DNA of 64,000 nt from Teratosphaeria epicoccoides (taxonomy: Eukaryota; Ascomycota; Dothideomycetes; Mycosphaerellales; Teratosphaeriaceae). Position numbers and translations under genes: made by a program. A model generated the notes under the pieces. That model saw only the letters and a list, made by a program, of their open reading frames with translations, did no database searches and was not told where the DNA came from. The stretch is from the NCBI GenBank assembly GCA_021401465.1, contig JADDMT010000081.1, forward strand, positions 1 to 64,000, read 5' to 3'. Shown here piece by piece: positions 33,401-45,921 of this stretch; within the stretch, counting starts at the first letter, position 1; each line of letters opens with the position of its first letter.

Positions 33401-35400
33401 TCGAAGTGTTTCGAGCTACGATTCCGACATAGGGTACAGAGGTCGATACGGAGGATTATAACCCTCCTTAAGGTTAATCGCATGTTCCGCGTCTAGGGCC
33501 CGGGCATAGGCCGCAGCCTCTACGTCGAAAATATCGGCGTATTCCTCTAACTTAGGCAGAAGGGTAACGTCTTCCTTAACGTTCTGTATGTAGACCGCAT
33601 ACACATACTAGACCTTCTTCATGTCCTTATAGAAGCTACGTGCGTCACGTATCTACACTGCAGGAACTTCGCCTATAGAGCCATAGAACTAGTTGTTAGT
33701 AGCTCTATTAACAACGACTCCCTGCTTGTAGCGCTAAGGGCGGCCGAGTAGGAGCTCCTTATTAGGAACGTCTTTAGCGTAGAAGACTTCGTTAGTCTCG
33801 CGCACTTCTCCCGAGGAGTCCGCGAGTTAGAGGCGCACGTTATACGCGCCTCGAGCTACTACGCCTTCGCCCCGAAAGGACTTCATAGTAGGCAGCAGGG
33901 CTCCTAGGATCGGCTTTAAACCGAGCCGTACGATTACCCTCTAGGGTATCACGTTAACCTCCGCAAGGTCGTCTAACATACAGTCTACTAGCTTAAGCGA
34001 GCTATTAGCTTAGACCGTACCGGATAGGCGCCAGGCAGGCCATAAGTCTACACTATTAGTGACAGACAGCTTAGATACCCGTAGCAGCTATTTAGCTGTC
34101 TCGGGCTTGTCCTTCTTTCGCCTCCCCTCTAGGGAGGTTTCGGACACCTTACTTACCTTTTTCCCATCACTTCGTTTAGGATAGCGAGCCGCCTAGTAGT
34201 CCCTCGCTCTACAGATGTGGCAGCTACTCGGAGGCTTCTCACTACTGTCTTTTGGCTTAGAGGGCTTGCTCCTCCTAAATGAACTACCGCATTAGGCGTG
34301 ACCCCTAGGGCGCTTGTAATAGCGGCCCTTTAGTAGGTCCTTAGGGCTTAGACGCTTATTGTCCTTACTACCCGACTTTCTATTTCGCTTTAAGGTAATC
34401 TCTATACGTGTCGTAAGGGACACGAGGTCTTGCCTAGTTGTCGGAAGTTCATGAAAAGTCATGATTATATTCTGAAGATCGTCATCAAGTTTGACAAGTA
34501 AGTGCCGCACGCGTTACGTCTTAGTATAGGGTAGCATTTGTCCCTTAAGTGTAGCGAGGTAGGTAGCGAAGCTAGAGGTTGTTTGTCCCTTCCCCTGCTT
34601 AGCCTTCTCGTACTTAATAGACATAGTAAGGGCGCGATTCCCCGGATCCTCGACCTAGTCGACATAGAACTAGCGAAAGTCCGCCTACATATACGTTCTG
34701 TCATAGACCTGCATAAGGTTATACCGCTCATGCTAATTGTTACGAGGTTCCTTATCCTCTTCGAGCTACATCACACTAAAGGCGACCTATTTGCCCTCTG
34801 TAGAATATCCGCGTAGGTTAAGCACGAAAACTGCCTTACACGCTTGCAAGAAAGTTCGAGCCTCCTTTAAGGTGTCTCCCTTAAACAGCTTTAGGTTACG
34901 TGCGTTACGACTACCTCCTAGCTAGCCTACTATGGCCCCGAATTTAGGCACTAGACTCGCAGGCACACGCGGAGGGTCTACGCCTGCTAGTAAGTTGTCT
35001 TCGTAGGTCCCTAGCGTGAAATCTCGCTAGATTTCTTCGTCCGCTAGTTTATTAGTACCGCTTATAGCGACGTCTTTGTCGTCCTCGCTATTGTCGCTAC
35101 TAGAAGCAGTGCGGCTCTAGCTCTAGTTCGTAAGGCAGTTCGCGACCTAATTAACAATTATGGCTACAAGGGCTAGGTCGATAGTCGGTCTTAGCTACAG
35201 TCCCTATGTAGGGGGTCTATTACCTTGTCTGCCATGTAATTAGCCTCTAGCAGAACTGTCGCTTAATAAGGTGTCGCTCGCAGGGGGTACTTCTACAGGC
35301 TAGTTACTTAGGCTAGCTTCGCTATTACAGGCGCTTAGGATGGCGCTCGCTACGCGTTAGTTGCGAGTTCATGGTACTCTAGACATATCGTAGTATTCTC
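30440..35400 (-). pseudogene. C1 gag-pol remnant
   Basis: On the minus strand: gag at about 35390-34130, with a CCHC-like knuckle near 34150-34230 (C-x2-C-x4-D-x-W). Protease region about 34000-33650. RT about 33560-32700, with LDDILVYS around 32974-33003 and a clean segment at 33604-33416 (YADIFDVEAAAYARALDAEH). RNase H about 32600-32200, integrase about 31700-30750. A C-terminal chromodomain at about 30600-30470 reads KYYLVK-x-KGYLPKYTQ. Stops are mostly TAG. Confidence 0.85.
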
Positions 35401-38400
35401 TACTAGACTACAAAGCAGGGAGGAGAAAGCAGAACTAATATAGATGTATATGCTATATAATATGAAAATATCTCGTAGTGTAACAGAGTAATCCGACCTT
35501 TTAGTAGGTACAAGATAGCGCTGCTTTCTGCTTATCGTAGAGGTAGCGCTAAGAGTGCTTATAACCCCTAACGCTCCTTAATTAGGGAAAGCATGTCTAA
35601 GCCTATCCCCGCAGGGGTATCATAGGGTTAGCGACATAGGGGCGTCCTACGTCGACTACTAATCCTACTCGGATGACATACAAGCTAACGTATGTACGAA
35701 GGACCCCCTTGCTATGTGTAGCAGGGTCGCTACATGCCAAGGGCGGGCATTAGAACCTATGCGGCTCTAATGGCCCCCTAGTATTAACCGTATCACTACC
35801 TGGCAAGTGTTAACGATCTTCTCGACAGTGTACTCTAGTTCTTCTACTTTAGGGTCGAGTAGTAAGGGTTCTGTTTGTAGTGTAGCGTCTAGCGCTACTT
35901 GTTCTAGTAGAGAGACATAGAACACAGGGTGTATTCTTATCTGCTTAGGTAGCTGTAATTCAAAATTAACTAGTCCTTCCTTAGCCTTAATCCGGAATAG
36001 TCCTAGTTTTACAGTGTCTAGTTTTTTACTTAGCTTGTCTAATTTAATATGATAGCGGAGGAGATACACCTTGTCCCCCTCCTTTAGAATTAGTCCCTTA
36101 ATTCTCTTACGATTTGCGTACTATGCCATGTTCTGCTAATAGAACTACAGGTCAAGTCATGCTTCTGTTTGTAATCGGCGGAGGTGTTCTACTCGCCTAA
36201 GTGCTACTAGGTTTAGATTACTAGTTAAGACGTCTAGAACGTCTTCTATTACTAATTTATATGCTATCTGAAATAGCGAGAGTCCTGTCGACTCTGCTAG
36301 CGTACTATTATACGCGAGTTGTGCTATTAGCAACAACTCTACCTAGTTGTTCTAGTCCCTATTCACATAGGATCGAAGGTACTATTCTAACGTCTGATTT
36401 AGACGTTCTATCTGTCTATCTGTCTAAGGGTAGAAGGAAGTACTTAGTCGATGTTTGACCTAGAATTGTCTTATTAGGGCTCCCTAGAAGTAGGAGGTAC
36501 ACACGGATCCTCGATCTGTTACTAGGTCTCGTAGCATGCCATGTAATGCTACTACCTATTTGATGAAGACATGCGTAATATCTTTAGTCTTAAAGTCTTT
36601 GTAGTAGGGGATAAATTTCCTAAACTTAGTGAATTAGTTAACTACTACCATGATTCCATTAAAGAATTCATTAGTTTAGGGATCGTGTAGTCTTAGCTTA
36701 CCCTTCTTCGAGCGTTACTACTAACCGGCCTAAGAGGTTGTACTCGCTCTTAGCCTTGTTATTCCTGCGCGTTTCTTGCGTACTCTATTTCTAAGTAGCT
36801 AACCTAGAGTCGCAACGCTCTTAGAACCTAGATACCCTCGTAGGTAAAGTAGCCTTCTTAGGGCATAAACTCTACCCTAAACAGTACATTTTCTTGGACA
36901 ATCTTCTGATGCAAGTAAGGGTAAGCTACAACTAGTAGTCTCCTCAGGTATCGTCGCATGCGGTCGGCTAGTTCATCATATTAAAGCTAGTTAACGTGTT
37001 ATACTCTATTAACCTAGGGGCAAGCCTAAGCCTACTAGTTCTGTATAATTCGGATGATATTAAGTCTAATGTCATGCAGCGGCATAGCCTATCTCTCTAT
37101 GCTCTCGTCCTCCTCAGAATTAGGAATGACGGCTTTGACAAGCTCATAGTTGTCGTCTGAACCTTCTTCTTCTTCTAGCTCCTATTGCCTTAGGACTATT
37201 ACACTAGAAGGTACACCCCTTAGTACGCAGATAGACTACGCCTTGTTACGACTAGGGTACTATCTAGAACTATCTTTATTACTCATGTGAATCCGACAAT
37301 TGTCGTCATAGCACATAGTCTAAGTAAGTGAGGCATAGTCTAGTACTTGAGTAGTAGCAGCCGTTTGCTTAGGTGCTAATGTTGTCACGTAAGCCTGTTC
37401 TGTCCGTTGTAGTTCCTGACGCTGTTTCTTAGCAAAACACTTGCAGGCAAAGTGTCCTTTCTTTCTACAGTTGTAGCACTCGAGGTTATTCTTGTCAAAT
37501 GGCTTCTTTAGACCATTCTAGGTAGGAGAGCCCTTCCGTGGCTTTCCTTAGGGTCTGCTCTTCAGGCGTCCCTTAGTCATATCTAACTCTATTAGTTAGA
37601 GACCGTAGTAATTACGTTGTCATCTTAGTGCTAATCGTTAGACCTTATGGTTAGCCTGTACTAGCTAGCAATTTCCATGTTATTGTTCCTGCTGTTGTTC
37701 CTAGATGCGATTATCGATCCTAATCGCAAGATCGCTTATTTTCTTGAATGTTGTTAGTCGATCTCCCTAGGCAATTTCGTCTTTAACTGTCTCCTTTAGT
37801 CCCTAATAGAACTAAGCGGCTAAAGCATTATCATTCTAGTTAACTCGAGCAGAGAGGGTCTAAAAGTCTGCATAGTACTTGATAGTAGAACCCTTCTGCT
37901 AAATTCCTAGGAGAGCTCTCTTAGCCTCTTGTTATTCGTTACTAAGCCTAAAGGCTTTACGTAACGCCTTAAACAAAGACTTGTCTAAGTCAAGGATCTC
38001 CCTAGTCGTCGTCTTCCTAGCTTTGACGCTACTAACATGATCTAGATAATCTGACAGATAAGGCTAGATGAACTCGAACGCTAGTCCCTTCAGGTAAGAG
38101 ACAATGTACATCATTCGCTTATAATGTGTCTGATATGTCGTAAACCGTTCTGTATCTACGTTAAATGCTAACTAGCATTAGAGGATGAACATCTTAACTT
38201 GAGATTGTTGTCCTGTAAACTCTATAGGGCTTCCTATCTTAAAGCCATTGTTGCCATGTCCGTTTCTAGTAGTCGAACCTGCGACAGATGCTAGAGCTAT
38301 CTCGCTAAGGTAGATAGATTCGAGCTACTAAGTAATTTGAGGTGTGGCGGCAACTTGTTCTCGTAGTGTTAGTTGACTGTTGTCGCTAGAGGTTAAACTA

Positions 38401-38482
38401 ACAGCTAAGGAACTACTTAACATAGGCGTATGTCAAGCGCTCGACAAGTCCCCTAATACTTCCTTAGGAGTAGTACTCAAAA

Positions 38483-38907
38483 TGTCATAAGGGTAGGTGC
38501 CGATAGCAGGAAGGGGATCAGGTGTTAGACTTGAGGAGTAGTGAAGAATATCAATAATAGCAATTAACCTTGTAACTAACGATCCCCTAGGGAAAGGAAA
38601 TTAAATTAAGATTAAGCACAAAGCTCCTAACTACCTGTCCTAAGGCTACCCCTATATACTAGAGAGACAGGCTAGTTCTGTTAGATCCGTTAACAGACCT
38701 GTTAGACCTATGTCTATAGCTCTGTAGACTAACCCTACAGATCTAGGTGTCTATCCTTACATGACAGATCCTTTCTTCTATGCATGCCTAGGGATCTATA
38801 GACTAACCCTACAGATCTAGGTGTCTGTCCTTACATGACAGATCCTTTCTTCTATGCATGCATTATGACTTAGGCTATAGTGCTCATAACTTATAGCACT
38901 CATGACA
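38483..38907 (-). repeat. 5' LTR of A2 (reverse family A LTR)
   Basis: TGTCATAAGGGTAGG...CTCATGACA, 425 bases, shorter than the 477 bp A1 LTRs by internal indels. It matches A1's LTR in reverse complement and is followed inward by A2 gag sequence. Confidence 0.88.
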
Positions 38908-39169
38908 CAGAGGTAGTACTAGAGGCGCTTATAACCCCTGACGCCCCTTAATTAGGAAAGCATGTCTAAGCCTAACCCTGTAGGAATACTATAGGGTTAG
39001 CGCTATAGGGCATCCTATGCTAGGCGTAATCCTACTTAGATAACATATAAGCTAACATATATGCGAAGGACCTAAAGAACCCCCTTACTATGTAGTAGGG
39101 TCATTACATGCTAAGGGTAGGCATTAGAACCTATATGGCTCCTATGGCCCCCTAGTATCAACCGTATCA
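38908..39169 (-). repeat. truncated family C LTR
   Basis: Matches the last two thirds of the reverse family C LTR, ending CCGTATCA as in C1. The other end is cut exactly at the A2 LTR border, and the missing third is not found at A2's other end, so this is a recombination or deletion junction rather than a simple insertion. Confidence 0.8.
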
Positions 39170-39367
39170 CTTAGATAGTAGTAGCTAGTAGAAGTTACAT
39201 CCTAGTATTGTTGTTATAGTTTTCTGTCTAGGATGCCTATATACTAGGGTGTCATGTATAGACTAGATTAGCTTTGTCCTTAACGTGTCGTTACTTTCCC
39301 CTTAGGGGTCTAGTGTTTTATGCTTAGTCTTAGTAGCTGCCTTCCCTAGTACCTATAGCTTGTCATA
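39170..39367. other. RIP-affected sequence, origin not recognised
   Basis: About 200 bases of TA-rich sequence between the LTR-C fragment and the miniature element. No domain or repeat match seen within the window. Confidence 0.4.
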
Positions 39368-40016
39368 GTACTTAATAGGGAAGGTATGCTAACCTTTTAC
39401 AACTACCCTACATGGCTAAAAGGCTTAGTAATTAGTCCTATAACAGGGCTGATTATAGTAGGCTACATATGCACATATACTACAACTTAAGAAATATCCG
39501 CAAGGTCACGTGACGCCAAGCCTGCAGCTAGTACCTGTATGTCTGGCATATTATTATCCCCTCTCCCTAAGGGGACTGCCCTTAGTTCTACTAAACTAAA
39601 TGGCGTACTGTTATATGACTTAGAGGCAGGGGGGTCTACATAGACACATGACTTAGAGGGAGGTAGTAACTCTCTATAGACACATGACTTAGCGGCAGTT
39701 TTACCCTACATAGTTAGGCATATGTTACCCTAAGCTAGTTAGCATCTGCAGATACCCTGTACTCTTAGCTAGAGATCTAAGCGAAAAAATTGCTTAAACC
39801 TAGGTCTAACTATATAGGACTAATTACTCTTAATAGGGAAGGTGTGCCGACCTTTTACTACTACCCTACATGGCTAAAAGGCTTAGTAATTAGTCCTGTA
39901 ACAGGGCTGATTATAGTTAGCTACATATGCATACATACTACAGCCTAAGAAATATCCGCAAGGTCACGTGACGCCAAGCCTGTAGCTAGCACCTATACGT
40001 CTAGCATATTAGTACT
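39368..40016. mobile_element. miniature LTR retrotransposon (TRIM-like), complete with TSD
   Basis: Two direct repeats of exactly 181 bp (39373-39553 and 39831-40011) enclose 277 bp without coding capacity. GTACT flanks both sides (39368-39372 and 40012-40016). The repeats start TAATAGGGAAGG and end CATATTA, consistent with TG...CA ends altered by RIP, and differ mainly by transitions. The interior holds three copies of an ATGACTTAG motif (near 39618-39700). Non-autonomous; its helper family is not evident, since the LTR does not match A, B or C. Confidence 0.85.
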
Positions 40017-40095
40017 ACAGGTAGCCTCTCTTGTTAATCTTGTAGCCCCCTGCCTACAGCTTTAGCTTTATCCTAGCTAGTAATACCTAAGCTCT
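40017..40095. other. short RIP-affected spacer left of A1
   Basis: Together with 47099-47322 this is the pre-insertion locus of A1. No match seen within the window. Confidence 0.35.
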
Positions 40096-40859
40096 GTTCT
40101 TGTCATAAGTATTAGGAGTACTATAAGTCACAGGATTATAAGGGTCCTAAGTGCTATGAGTCATAGTATAGTTATAGGAGTACTATAAGTCATAAGCATA
40201 GTCATAGGAGAAAGGATCTGTCATGTAAGGATAGATCCCTAGATCTGTAGGGTTAGTCTACAGATCTACAGGCCTATAGGGGAGAAGGGATCTGTCATAG
40301 GATAATAGACCCTCGGATCTATAGGGTTAGTCTACAGATCTATAGACACGGATCTATCGGGTCTGTTAACAGATCTAACAGAGCTGCTCTGTCTCTCTAG
40401 TATATAGGGATAGCTTTAGGACAAGTAGTTAGGAGCTTTATGCTTAATCTTAATTTAATCCTCTCTTGCTTAGAGGAGAGTTAGTTACAAGGTTAACTGC
40501 TATTGTCGATATTCTTCATAGCTCTACGAGTCTAACACCTAGTTACCTTCCTGCTATTAGCACATACTGTTATGACATTTTAAGTACTACTTCTAAGGAA
40601 GCATTAGGGGACTTGTCAAGTGCTTAACATACGCCTATGTTAAGTAGTTCTTTAACTGTTAGTTTAACTTCTAGCGACAGTTAACTAATACCACGAGAAC
40701 AAGTTGCCGCTATACCTTAAATTACGTAATAGCTCGAATCTATTTACCTTAGCGAGATAGCTCTAGCATCTGTCGCAGGTTTAACTACTAGGAATAGACA
40801 CGGCAATAACGGCTTCAAGATAGGAAGCCCTACAGAGTTCATAGGACAACGATCTCAAG

Positions 40860-43800
40860 TCAAGATGTTTATCCTATAATGCTAGTTAGCATTTAACATA
40901 GATACGGAATAGTTTACGACATATCATAACCGAATAATGTACATTGTCTCTTACCTAAAGGGACTAGCGTTCGAGTTTATCTAGCCTTATCTAACAGATT
41001 ATCTAGATCACGTCAGTAACGTCGAAGCCAGGAAGACGACAACTAGGGAGATTCTTAACTTAGACAAGTCTTTGTTTAAGGCATTACGCGAAGCTTTTAG
41101 GCTCGGTAATAAGCAACAAGAGGCCGAGAGAGCTCTCCTAGGAATCTAGCAGAAAGGTTCTGCCATTAAGTACTACGCGGACTTTTAGACCCTCTCTGCT
41201 CGAGTCGACTAGAATGATAATGCTTTAGCCGCTTAGTTCTACTAGGGACTAAAGGAGACAGTTAAAGACGAAATTGCCTGAGGGGATCGGCTAACGACAT
41301 TCAAGGAAATAAGCGATCTCGCGATTAGGATCGATAATCGCATCTAGGAACGACAGTAAGAACGACAACATAGAAATCGCAAGCTAGTACAGGCTAACCA
41401 TAAGGTCTAACGATTAGCACCAAAATGGCGAAGCGATTACTACGGTCTCTAACCGATAGAGTTAGATGCGACTAAGGGGCGTCCGAGGAATAGACCCTAA
41501 GGAAAGCCGCGGAAGGGCTCTCCTCCCTAGAATGGTCTGAAGAAGCCATTCGACAAGAGTAATCTCGAGTGCTACAACTGTAGAAAGAAAGGACACTTTG
41601 CCCGCGAATGTTTTGCTAAGAAGCAACGACAGGAGCTGCCTAGGATAGAGCAGGCTCGCGCGACAACGACGGCACCTAAGCAAAAGGCCGCCGCTACTTA
41701 AGAACCGGACTATGCCGTACTTACCTAGACTACGTGCTACGACGACGATTGTCAAATTCACATGAGTGATAAAGATAGTTCTAGATAGTACCCTAGCTAA
41801 AACAAGGCATAGTCGATCTGTGCGCTAAGGGGTACACCTTCTAGTACGACAGTCCTGAGAGAACAGGAACTAGAAGAAGAAGAAGAAGGTTCGGACGACA
41901 ACTACGAGCTTGTCGAAGCCGTCATTCCTGATTCCGAGGAAGACGAGAGCATAGAGCGATAGGCTATGCCGCTGCATGACATCAGACTCGATATTATCCG
42001 AATCATACAGAACTAGTAGGCTTAGGCTTGCCCATAGATTAATAGAGTACAGCATGTCGACTAGCTTTAGTATGACGAACTAGCCGACTGTATGTAACGA
42101 CACCTAAGGAGACTACCGGTCGTAGCTTAACCTCACGCGTGTCAGAAAGTTGTCTAGGAAATTGTACTGTTTAAGGTAGAGTTTACGCCCTAGGGAGGCT
42201 ACCTAACCTACGAAGGTATTCAGATTCTACAAGCGCTACGACTCTAAGTCTATCACTTAAAGATAGAGTACGTAAGAAACGCGCAGGAACAGCGAGGCTA
42301 AGAGCGAGAACGACCTCTCAGGCTAGAAAATAGTAACGCTCAGAGAAGAAGCCAAGACCGCACGATCCCTAAACTAGTCCGTGAAGACAGTTATTCGGGA
42401 AACGACGAGGTCCGCCGGAATTAGACCTACAGACAGACTAGACAGGGCTACAACGATGTGCCGCAATCAGCGCCAGATACGCGAACAACCTTAGAGTATA
42501 GGTGCACATTAACGAGACGCTAGCTAGGGCCTTATTAGATTCAGGATGTACTAGAATCTTCATGACGCCCAAGTTCGCTAGGATAGCTAGGATAAAGCTA
42601 CAGGCGAAGACAAATGCTTTCTTACTACAAGTAATTAATAGAAAGCCGGTCACGTACAACTAAGGAGTAGTTGACAAAGAGACCGAGATAATGCCTCTAC
42701 GGATAGGACGCTACTAAAAGATGCTCTAGTTCGACATCACGGAGTCACTAGGCTCGGATGTAGTACTAGGGTTGCTATAGCTAAGAAACGCTAACCCCTA
42801 TATCGACTAGAAGAATGAGAGGATCTAGTTCCCGGAACTCTCAAGATTAATACCTCTACCTGTAGTACACGACGTACTAGGCAAGATCAAAATATGTGCT
42901 ATGACTTTAAGCGAGATAGTAGCCGCCATTAAGGATCTAGAACAGGAAGTACACATCCTATAGGTTAAAGCAACGCAATCGGAAGTCAAGGTCGAATTCA
43001 TAGTTCCTAATGAGTATAAAGAGTTCGCTACTCTTTTCGAGGAAGAACCCGACTAAGAAGCTCTGCTAGAACACTAGGAGTAGGACTACAGGATACCCTT
43101 ACTCCCTAGCAAGACACTAACGAAGCAATTAGTTCGCCTGTTATTAGCGGCGAAACTAGAGATTCTCCGGAAATACCTAGAAGACAACCTCCGGAAAGGC
43201 TTCATCCGTAAGTCGTAGTCCCTAGCCAGATATCTAATCCTGTTTGTGCCTAAGGGGGAAGATGACTAGCGACTCTACGTAGATTATCGTAGATTAAACA
43301 ACATCACGATAAAGAATAGTTATCCGCTTCCTTTGCTCTTAGAATTGCAGGACTGCCTATAAGGAGCAATATAGTTCTTAAAGTTCGACATACCTAGAGT
43401 GTATAACCGAATTTGAATTAAGGAAGGCGAAGAATAGAACACCGCGTTCTGAACTAGGTTCGGATACTACGAGTACATAGTCATGCTATTTAGGTTAACA
43501 AATGCCCTAGCTACATAGTAGGCATTTATTAATAACGTGCTACGAGAGTACCTCGACGTCTTTATAGTTGTATACCTAGACGACATCCTTGTCTACTCCC
43601 GGACGATCGAAGAGCATAGGACTTATGTGCGTAAGGTACTTCAGAAACTCCAGGATTACTAGTTAAAGGTTAAGCCTCAGAAGAGCGAGTTTCATAAGCA
43701 GGAAGTATAATTCCTTAGCTACGTAGTAGCATAGAATAGAATCAAGATAGACACTAAGAAAGTCTAGGTCGTAAAAGAGTAGCCTACGCCGACTAATGTT

Positions 43801-45921
43801 AAGGAAGTATAGTCCTTCCTTAGATTCGCTAACTTCTACCGAAGATTTGTGGCAAACTATTCGAAGATTACGGCACTACTTACGACTCTTACGACGAAGG
43901 ATACACTATTCGTATAGGACGACACCTAACAGAATGCCTTCAAGGAACTTAAGCGACGATTTACATATCAGCTAATCTTACTTGTATTCGACCTAGATAA
44001 GCCTATTACAGTCGAAACAGATGCCTCTAACGCGGCACTCGGGGCATGCTTAAGTCAACTAGGGCCGAGTAGACGACTACAGCTAGTCGCCTACTACTCG
44101 AGGAAATTGTCTAGACCTAAACTCTGTTACGACGTCTACGACAAAGAACTTCTAGCCATAGTAGACGCCTACAAGGCCTAGCGAGTCTACTTAGAAGGTT
44201 CTAAGCACTAGGTCACAGTCTACATAGACTATAAGAACTTGCGATACTTCATAACGACGAAAGAGTTAAACTAACGACAGGTTCGGTAGAGTAAGGAGCT
44301 CTCTAGTTTTAACTATAAGATCGTCTATTGTAAGGGGACCGATAATGCACGCGCCGATGCACTTAGCCGCTAGACGGACTACATGAAGGGCGTGAAGCAG
44401 GAGAAACATGCTGTTCTCTAGGAAAATAGTAATAGCACGCTAGGAGTTAACTGACTTGCGGCTACGACTGTCACATAGACTAGTGAATTTCAGGACGACC
44501 TGAAGAACGCGCTAGTCTACGACCTAACTACACTTGCTGTCCGCAACGACATTAATAGACAGGAGGATTAGGAAGATGAAGACAGAATCCTTCTGTTTCA
44601 AGGATTAGTATACGTGCTAATGTCTTTATAATCAGAACTACTACGCCTCTAACATGACGTACCTTAGGTAGGACACCTAGGAGTGTCTAAAATAAAGCAA
44701 ATTCTCTGACAAGAATATTACTTCCCTAGGATAGGCAAGGCAATCGAGGACTAGGTCTGTTAATGTGTAACTTGCTAACAAAGTAAGCATGACTGTCACA
44801 AACTATATAGGCTACTATGACTACTTAAGGTACCTTAAGGGCCATGGGAATCGCTCGCCATGGACTTTATCGTTAAACTACCTTAGTCGAGAGAACCCGC
44901 TACTAATGAGTTCTTCGATAGGATCATAGTAGTAGTCGACTAATTCACTAAGTTCAGGAAGTTTATCCCTTACTACGAAGACTTCAAGACTAAAGATATC
45001 GCGCATGTCTTCATCAAATGGGTAGTAGCACTACACGGCATGCTATAGGACCTAGTAACGGATCGAGGATCCATGTTTACCTCTAACTTCTAGAGAGCCC
45101 TAATGAGACAATTCTAGGTCAAACATTGACTAAGTACTTCCTTCTACCCTTAGACAGATAGACAGACAGAACGTCTAAATTAGACGTTAGAATAGTACCT
45201 TCGATCCTATGTGAATAGGGACTAGAACAACTAGGTAGAATTGTTACTAATAGCATAGCTTGCGTATAATAGTATGCTAGTAGAGTCGACAGGACTCTCG
45301 CCTTTTTAGATGGCATATAGATTAGCTATAGAAGACATTCTAGACATCTTAGCTAGTGATCCGAACCTAGTAGCACTTAGACAAGTAGAACATCTACGCC
45401 GACTGTAAACAGAAGCACGACTCGACCTGTAGTTCTATTAGCAGAACATGGCATAGTACGCAAATCGTAAGAGAATTAAGGGACTAATTCTAAAGGAGGG
45501 GGACAAGGTGTATCTCCTCTGCTGTCACATCAAATCAGACAAGCCGAGTAAAAAACTAGATGCTATAAAACTAGGACTATTCAGGATTGAGGCTAAAAAG
45601 GGACCAGTTAATTTTGAGTTACAGCTACCTAAGCAGATGAGAATACACCCTGTGTTCTATGTCTCTCTGCTAGAATAAGTAGCGCTAGACGCTACACTAC
45701 AAACGGAACCCTTACTACTCGACCCTAAAGTAGAAGAACTAGAGTACACTGTCAAGAAGATCGTTGACACTCGCTAGCAGGACAGACAGCAAGAGTACTT
45801 AGTAAAATAGGAAGGATATAGGAGTACCGAGAACACCTAGGAACCCCTAGAACATCTACGAAACTGTTAGCAAAAGATACGAAGTTTCGAGAAAGGAACG
45901 AACCTAGGAAGAAGATCCTAA
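40860..45921 (+). pseudogene. A1 gag-pol remnant
   Basis: With TAG read as former Trp and TAA/TAG as former Gln: gag from about 40868 (VSYLKGLAFEFI; SLFKALREAFRLGNK), CCHC knuckle CYNCRKKGHFARECF (41570-41614), protease LLDSGCTRIF (about 42531), RT with YLDDILVYS (about 43573), RNase H ETDASNAALGACLSQ (about 44014), and integrase MDFIVKLP to STSFYP. The GPY/F-like part reads HPVFYVSLLE, and the chromodomain at about 45740-45850 reads EYLVK-x-EGYRSTENT. The frame ends at TAA 45919-45921. The order and chromodomain define a chromovirus. Confidence 0.9.

Larger units (their letters stand above)
27622..35800 (-). mobile_element. C1: complete Ty3/gypsy chromovirus (family C) with 5 bp TSD, inside A2
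   Basis: LTRs of 360 bp lie at 27627-27986 and 35436-35795; CTACC flanks both ends (27622-27626 and 35796-35800). In element orientation the LTR begins TGATAC and ends TATTA, i.e. a TG...CA LTR whose final CA was converted to TA. gag-pol runs right to left (about 35400 to 30440). An additional gene runs left to right at 28785-30281. A purine tract (AGGAGGAGGGG in element sense) lies next to the left LTR. A2 sequence resumes on both sides, so C1 is younger than A2. Confidence 0.93.
26786..38482 (-). mobile_element. A2: internal part of a reverse family A chromovirus, internally deleted and interrupted by C1
   Basis: Sequence 26786-27621 and 35801-38482 matches the reverse complement of A1's internal region. 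C1 (27627-35795) interrupts it near the chromodomain. At about 36674 the sequence jumps from integrase (A1 about 44907) to gag/protease linker (A1 about 42375), so protease, RT and RNase H (about 2.5 kb) are missing. gag lies at about 37000-38400 (minus strand), including a CCHC knuckle near 37437-37475. Integrase and its C-terminal part lie at about 35800-36670 (HPVFYVSLLEQVALD). It is flanked by family A LTRs at both sides. Confidence 0.85.
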
